From positions 29,509,470 through 29,573,469 of the forward strand of contig OY783197.1 in the NCBI GenBank assembly GCA_963678675.1: 64,000 nt of DNA, in the 5' to 3' direction. Source of the DNA: Xiphydria camelus. Its lineage: Eukaryota > Arthropoda > Insecta > Hymenoptera > Xiphydriidae. Each line of letters opens with the position of its first letter. The stretch's first letter is position 1. This document shows, piece after piece, positions 57,411 through 64,000 of this stretch. The position numbers were made by a program, and so were the translations under genes. Under the pieces are notes generated by a model. The model ran no database searches and was not told the DNA's origin. It saw only the letters and a list, made by a program, of their open reading frames with translations.

Positions 57411-60400
57411 TCAAAATGATCTATACGCAGTCGGATAACGCGTCGGTATGCTCGTTGTTACATGATGCGCCCAATGTTCCCAACCCAAGGTCCTCGCCAC
57501 TTCTATACATTTCTCATCTATTTCTTTGAGCGGCTTCTCGTCGTAATAGCGAATTAACAATTTCAAGTATCGACCGTAATGTCGATTAATCTGTGCGTGC
57601 CACAGAGAAAACATCATAACCTGTGCAAACGTAAAAGTTATATTACAAAAATACAATGAGACTATTAATTAATCGCGATTTGAGCATGCACGTAACGCAA
57701 ACCAGGACACTTGCGGAAAGAATGACAGAGATGATATCTGTATCGCCGCTGTTGATCCTTTTAATTGAGATATTTCAAGAATTACTCACGGAAACTTGAC
57801 GCGTATTCATATTTTACTTGTTTACCAAAAATGAAATTTTAAACAATACAAATATAAATCACGTCAGTTGGTTGTATTTTTGCAGTGTAAGACGGAAAGT
57901 TTGCAAGATTAATAGGTATAATGTAATTGGTGTACTTTAGAAGAAAAATGTGTTCTGAAGATTGCTTTGCATTATATTATTACTTCTCTTAGAAATAAAA
58001 TCCACTTACAAACGAGTCCACACAATTCTTACTACGCTCCCCGACCGTTCAATCTAACTCTACACGCCGAACAAGGGTCAATCGTGTGAACGTACTCATC
58101 CGGTCATAATTACCAGTGAAGATCTTGGTCAAAAGTTCATTCGGCGAGTTACAAGACTGAGTACACTCACCTTACTATCGGTTACTTCGGCGAACTTTTG
58201 AACTTCTCTCCAAATGGTAGCGATGTCGTCGAGTAATGCTTGATTAGTCTCATCGCCGTCTCCCCTTTTCAATGCCTTAGTGTACAATCGCGCCAATGCG
58301 CATCCTTTCTTCACTAATGCCTCTAACAAACAGTTCTTTTGCTTCTCCATCGATGCTTTTATTTTGGCAGCGTCGGGCCGCTGGTCGTTCTTCAAACCGT
58401 AGTACGCCAATAATTTCTCCTGATCGATCGCTGCGATAACAGTATCGGCGATAGACACTATCTGGTGGGCAAGAGCGACAGCGTTTTCGGTTAAGTCTTG
58501 ATGCGGCACGTATCGCCTTGTCTCGATAGAATCCAGACACGTTAACATGGCAGTGTGAACGAATAAATGGTCAGGGTAGGCAGCTTTCAATTCCTCGTAT
58601 AAAATAGTAGCGTGTTCTCCGGGTTCTACGATAGAAAAGATTATTGTATTGTTTTTGAAGAAAGGACACACACACAGTACCCCTTGTACATGCCGTAATG
58701 GTAAAGGAGAGTACAAAAGATGGCAAACCAACGATAAGGAATGCAGTTATTCCACTGAAAAAACGGTCGCTTTAAGGGAAATATCATTGAATATTAGAGT
58801 TATTTCACTGGAAAAACTGGTTGTTTCAAGGGACATATAATCCAACAGATAATGTGTATTCTGTATTTGGCATTTACCGGGCAGTCAGTCCTTTTTGGAC
58901 GATTGTACCCGAGCCACCCCTGCGGCAACTCAGACAGAGAGGGGTCCCCTCCACCGCCCTCAACCCCCGGTGAGCCCAGTGCCCCCATGCAGAAGCTCCT
59001 TAGCCCTCCCAGGTGTTTCAACCAGAGGGGGAGGGGCCCTTCTCTCTGTCCTCAATCACTGGGGAAGGGGGTCCTCCATGCAGAAGCCCCCCCCCCCCTC
59101 CTCTTCCCCGAGTACAGCTGATCTTAGCTCGATCCCCGGGGGATCCCGGAAAAATAATTTTTCCGCAAGCCGGAATTCGAACCCTAGACCTATACAGGGT
59201 GGACCAGGTTAAACGTCATTTTTTTTATATGTGATAGAACAACAAAAAAAAAGTAGACTTTCATAAGAAAATTTTTTTCAAAAATGTTTCCTAACAAAGA
59301 TACAGGGTGTCAAAGTTTCGAAAAAAAAATGGTTTTCTCATCATAACTTCTAAACTACTTGATCGATTTCCATGAAATTTCGCACACAGGCTAATGTAGA
59401 ACAGCTCTGAGCAATAATTAAATAATTTCTAAAAATTCTCCAGTGGCGTAGATACTAGGGGCCGGTACCCCCCTCCCAATTTTCGGCGCCACTGGATATT
59501 TTGCAAAGAAAATTTAATTATTGGATTCCCCGTTTAATTTAGAGAAAAAAATCATCCTTGCAATTTTTTGATTTATGGCTTCGTTTTTGAGATATTTATT
59601 TTAATTTATAGGGTTGCGAGCAGGCCAAAGCTAGGTTGAACTCCATTAATTGTGATATGTGATAGAGCAACAAAAAAAATAGATTCTCATGAGAAAATTT
59701 TTTTCAAAAATGTTTCCTAACAAAGATATAGGGTGTCAAAGTTTCGAAAAAAAATGGTTTTCTCATCATAACTTCTAAACCACTGGATCGATTTCCATGA
59801 AATTTCGCACACAGGCTAATGTCGTACAGCTCTAAGTAGTAATTAAATAATTTTAAAACATTCTCCAGTGGCGTAGATACTGGAGGCCGGTACCCCCTTT
59901 CCTCCTTCCCAATCTTCGGCGCCACTGGATATTTTGCAAAGAAAATTTAATTATTGGATTCCCTGTTTAATTTAAAGAAAAAATCTCAAAAACGAAGTCA
60001 CAAATCAAAAATTTGCAAGGGTAATTTTTTTATTTAAATTAAACGGGGAATCCAATAATTAAATTTTCTTTGCAAAATATCCAGTGGCGCCGAAGATTGG
60101 GAAGGGGGCAAGGGGGGTATCGGCCCCCAGTATCTACGTCACGGGAGAATTTTTTAAAATTATTTAATTATTACTTAGAGCTGTACGACATTAGCCTGTG
60201 GTCGAAATTTCATGGAAATCGATCAAATAGTTTAGAAGTTATGATGAGAAAACCATTTTTTTTCTCGAAACTTTGACACCCTATATCTTTGTTAGGAAAC
60301 ATTTTTGAAACAAATTTTCTCATGAGAATCTATTTTTTTTTGTTGCTCTATCACATATCACAATTAATGGAGTTCAACCTAGCTTTGGCCTGCTCGCAAC

Positions 60401-63312
60401 CCTATAAATTAAAATAAATATCTCTCAAAAACGAAGCTATAAATCAAAAATTTGCAAGGGTGATTTTTTTCTCTAAATTAAACGGGGAATCCAATAATTA
60501 AATTTTCTTTGCAAAATATCCAGTGGCGCCGATGATTGGGAGGGGGAAAGGGGGGTACCGGCCCCTAGTATCTACGCCACTGGAGAATTTTAAAAAATGA
60601 TTTAATTGTTGCTTAGAGCTGTTCTACATTAGCCTGTGTGCGAAATTTCATGGAAATCGATCAAGTAGTTTAGAAGTTATGATGAGAAAACCATTTTTTT
60701 TTCGAAACTTTGACACCCTGTATCTTTGTTAGGAAACATTTTTGAACAAAATTTTCTTATGAAAGAGTCTACTTTTTTTGTTGTTGTTCTATCACATAAA
60801 AAAAAATGACGTTTAACCTGGTCCACCCTGTATATCGCCCAAGCAGTCTTCGAGAGGCCAGCACTTTGACCACTCGATGACCACTGCCGGCGACCAACAG
60901 ATAATGTAACAATTTTAAGTAATTCGTATCAATAAATCAAATATTAAACGTTAGACACAGAATGAAAAGAAAAAAAATATTTTTTGTGTACATTTCTTAG
61001 TGGCAACTTCTGTGAAACGTACCCGATTAATTTTCCGCTGGTAACAGAATTCGCAATGAAGAAATGTGTATACGTGTAAGGGGCTGTATTTAAAATTGAC
61101 TTTTTAAAGATTTTCTACACCTGCTATATTTTAAAATTTCCACTTTGATCCACAACTCGAGTGAGACATCTTTATTGATACGACATTGTATTGAGTATGT
61201 AGGTAAATTTTAGAAACTGCAGACGACTTTGGACCATAAATTTTTGCATAAATCTTGATTGAATCAATACTACTAAGTTAATCCAAAAGAAATCCTCGGC
61301 ATTATCAAGTCTTCAGATAGACTAATCACATTGTACAATGTTCAGGGGTGCTATTCACTGTAAGGCTATGTATAAAACTGTTGCATAAACTGGAAAAGCA
61401 CTGGTAAGTAATCCTCCAGGGAATTGAAAGTTTGAAGGACGCGCTTATGTGGGTACCTTGGTGAAAATGCTATTGTTATGATGCAGAAAGTACACTTGGA
61501 AAAATTACAAAGATATCGTTACGATGCATGAACGATTTGGAATGGGACGTTCTCACGTACATTTACAATTACCACGCACGTCCCACCCTGATCAGACATA
61601 GTTCGGTTGAAATCTGACGGAAAACCATTGAAAAGCCCATATTCCTATGTCTGATTTGGAATGAAACATCTAGCATGGTCATGACAAAAAATCTCAAGCC
61701 AATGATGGCTATTAATGTTAAACTTACTTCTTGGTGGAGCTAGTTATGTGATGGACCATAACCGAGAAAAAAGAAGAAAAGTATAAATAGATGCAGTTAT
61801 AGGCATACATACGTGCGTTGTGAATATTGAAAGCCTCTTTCGACTTATAAGGTACTTTTAAGTAGCTCGAATAGAAAAATGAATTCAAATGAGAATTGCA
61901 GAGAGATAAATACTATTTCATGAATCGTCCATTTTCCTCGGTCACGCGTAACTTTGGTTTCTACATACCACATTATATTTGATTCTCACTAATTGAAGAG
62001 TGTAACTTCTAATTAGTGCCAAAAAGTTAAAGTTGGGAAAATCGACAAAAGCAAGGAGATTCTTCAAAGGAATAAGTCGAGCACGTCTTGTAGATCTTTA
62101 AGTTTTAAGCCTCTACGTATGCTTTTGCACATAGACCCTTTTCAGATGCATTGGGGTTTGCATTTACGACCGTGTTTTCAAGGAAAAAATATATTTTTGC
62201 AAATATGGCATATAGACTAATATTAGAAGTTACACTCTTCAATTGTAAAAAATCGTTCAATAAATACTATACCTATCTTACAGTGAAACATTATACGTTG
62301 GGCCTTCCCATTCAAAATCATAAAGATTTTGGTGTGGAAATATTTTGGGTTTAATTCTATCATTGTGAGTAAAGCTTCACAATATGATATAATATGTAGA
62401 GTAATCTATACCATATTGTATTGTATCATCGCGACTCGTCGTTGTCATAAGAAACACGTGAAAGTATGAGAAAAGAGTAAAACGAATAAAGAGTATTATA
62501 ATGAAATTTTATCTCGTGACCCACATCGGATCTACAATCTTTCTCATGAAAAACTCAGTACTTGAATTTTGTAAAATGTTACCAACAATTTTCAATGTCG
62601 TCAACCCTTCTCTGCGGGATTTTTTTCATTTTAAGAAAAGTTTACCGAAGAACTTATAATATCGTAAAAATTGTCGATAACAAATTATATAAAAGTTATA
62701 GTCTCTTTTAATAAGAATATGCAACAGAGCTTCTCTTAGAGTCTGATAGCCTCTTTCCTCTCTTATTATTGATAATATCTCTGCTAAAGCTGCAAGGCTT
62801 TGAGCTCTGAATAATACGATTCTACGTATATGTATATAAGGGAGAGCTAAGGCTAAAACTACTAGTGGAGTGGAATAAGAAATAAACAAAACAGTACAAA
62901 TAGGAAAATAACTAAAAATACATAACGTAAGTTCAATAGATATTCGTGCTAAGTCGCTAGGAAAAAGCTGAAAAATAATTCACCGAGATTCTGAGAAAAA
63001 AGATGATCGAGAACACTTTTCAGAATTCACGCGCAGAAGAAATAGAGGGGTGATTATTCGAAGAGTTTTCTTGTAACTGTATAATCATTGTGAACCGGCA
63101 TTGACGAAATAAACAAACTTACCCAATTTTGCGAGCCAGTTACACTTTAAGTCTCGTAGTGCTTCATTGTACTCGTCCCATTTTGTAGTTTTTTCCTTTT
63201 CCGATTTACTTACAGAGTTGCCAGTCTTTTTCGCAGGCTCGGATAGTATATACTTGAACTGATGGCAATCCACTTTCTTTCCTATATCATCCTTACTGAA
63301 AGTCACAGTACC
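57411..63312 (-). CDS. TPP2: Tripeptidyl-peptidase II, C-terminal part (gene continues beyond the window)
   Basis: Three minus-strand exons carry the end of this giant cytosolic serine exopeptidase, which trims tripeptides from peptides released by the proteasome. They are 63312-63123 (GTVTFSKDDIGKK..., EALRDLKCNWLAKL, donor GTAAGT, phase 1), 58625-58171 (ELKAAYPDH..., DQRPDAAKI, KKGCALARLY, donor GTGAGT, phase 0) and 57620-57411 (VMMFSLWHAQINRHYG..., ARTLGWEHW, ending RYPTAYRSF, TGA). Together they give about 284 residues of a protein that is usually about 1250-1400 long. EALRDLK, RPDAA.IK, KGCALA and LGW.H are hallmarks shared with human TPP2, in order and spacing. The subtilisin catalytic domain lies off the window to the right. 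The 4.5-kb intron at 58626-63122 holds a SINE and a palindromic transposon. Confidence 0.95.
58856..60893 (-). mobile_element. tRNA-derived SINE, reversed, split by a transposon
   Basis: This is the reverse-strand copy of the SINE at 43916-44311. The body and B box lie at 58856-59192 (GAATTCGAACCC) and the A-box head at 60833-60893 (GCCGGC end). The 14-base duplication CCAACAGATAATGT flanks it at 58842-58855 and 60894-60907. The 1640-base insertion between the halves is described separately. Confidence 0.85.
59193..60832. mobile_element. 1.64-kb palindromic DNA transposon, TA duplication
   Basis: It begins TACAGGGTGGACC and ends GGTCCACCCTGTA, with TA on both sides, and sits in the SINE between ACC and TCGCCC. 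The left and right halves are near-complete reverse complements about a centre near 60012. Each half contains two related 430-base units (ATGTGATAGA.CAACAAA..., CAAAGTTTCG, CAGTGGCG). No transposase frame is present. Its ends (CAGGGTG) resemble those of the fold-back element at 591-1582. Confidence 0.85.
60908..63122. other. TPP2 intron remainder, nothing else seen
   Basis: AT-rich intronic sequence. A minus-strand open frame at 62626-62889 has no splice support and matches no part of TPP2. Confidence 0.5.
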
Positions 63313-64000
63313 CTGTAGGTAAGAGCCAAGCGTGGCGCCCTTAGAGATTCTTTAAGAAAATAAAAATTATGCAATTATGCTTTTGGCTAAATAGGTTTCA
63401 CCTATGTTCGTACGTAACAATACTATTGTAACACTTAAAAATACAGATATATAGGTAAGTATATAGACGTGTGTTTGTGTGTGTTTACGCGCCATGTATA
63501 TCTGTATTACATGGACATGATGAAACGAGTGTGGTGTGCTAAAACTGCTGGTGTGATACAATTGACAAATTTTAATGGAGCTTAAAGTGTTCCCAATTAC
63601 GAAAAAAGTTTCAAACTTATTACGTCACTATTCATAATTTTTCTCGAAATATAAATGAAAATGCTATCATGCTACCATTGAACGCTGAATTTTGACAAAA
63701 GCCAGGTATTCGATAAATGCAGACAAAGAATATTCAAAGCTATGGTGATTTCACCAATTTCGTACATGCCAGTATCAAATTTGCGCGCTCTAATATGGTA
63801 TACCTATAGGTAGGTACACTCACAAAAGCTGAATGTATGTTAATGCATCAAACATGAGCTACTTTGTTATTGGTTCAATGATTTTTAAGTGGCGGTAACA
63901 AATATCTAGAAGGAAAGAGTCCTTAGGAAATACGCATCTTCGTAAAAAAGAACCGTCGAATTTAACGCTAAAAATAAAAAGACTATATTTCTATAAAGAT
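63313..64000. other. Upstream TPP2 intron, running off the window
   Basis: The acceptor CTTACCTACAG lies just above 63312. The remaining bases show no exon; the preceding TPP2 exon must be beyond 64000. Confidence 0.5.

Noticed and set aside
62626..62889. 87-codon minus-strand frame as an extra TPP2 exon
   Set aside because: TPP2 is continuous from the exon at 63312-63123 to that at 58625-58171, and the frame matches no missing part.
57411..64000. Functional link between TPP2 and the secreted-protein cluster
   Set aside because: TPP2 is a conserved cytosolic peptidase separated by about 7 kb of repeats; adjacency alone is no evidence.

Overview
The window is nuclear DNA of an insect. Genes are split into short exons with GT-AG introns, core promoters have TATA boxes, there are long non-coding stretches with microsatellites and many transposon remnants, and the one housekeeping gene is tripeptidyl-peptidase II. 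Hymenoptera is my best guess for the order, from gene style and repeat content, but nothing here proves it.

Layout. (1) 0-3.5 kb: no gene; a 1-kb fold-back transposon. (2) 3.5-50.6 kb: a loose cluster of small genes for secreted proteins. Six (at 7.2-9.8 +, 12.7-13.9 -, 17.9-22.8 +, 31.1-34.8 +, 40.8-42.6 +, 45.2-50.5 -) share one design. Where exon 1 could be placed it is tiny and ends in phase 0. Exon 2 holds the hydrophobic core of a signal peptide and ends in the first two bases of a codon (CA, or AC in one gene). Exon 3 opens with a motif of the form x-V-x-[IF]-x-[IV]-H-[VI]-P. What follows the motif differs between genes: glycine/histidine repeats, short histidine-rich tails, valine/proline/histidine repeats, or long acidic tyrosine-rich chains. 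I read this as a family of extracellular, probably cuticle-type, structural proteins that arose by duplication. A seventh secreted gene at 3.5-3.8 kb (-) has a signal-peptide exon that starts like theirs but a different mature protein with a Gly-Lys-Arg-Arg site. (3) 51.8-56 kb: repeats only, including a Helitron relic with a three-unit higher-order tandem array and a perfect 50-bp-arm palindrome. (4) 57.4-64 kb (-): the last three exons of tripeptidyl-peptidase II; the rest lies past the window end. One intron holds a tRNA-derived SINE split by a 1.64-kb palindromic transposon.

Transposons are mixed among the genes: a Helitron nested in a fold-back element in one intron, a deletion derivative of a THAP-encoding DNA transposon at 24.8-26.3 kb, SINEs with target-site duplications, several TA-target fold-back elements, and a 2.25-kb terminal-inverted-repeat element that encloses an alternative first exon of one cluster gene.

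The point most worth following up is the six-gene family, called the IHVP cluster below after its core motif. Its splice architecture and one short motif are kept while the rest of each protein has been replaced. All exon models come from splice signals and reading frame alone; no transcript data were available.
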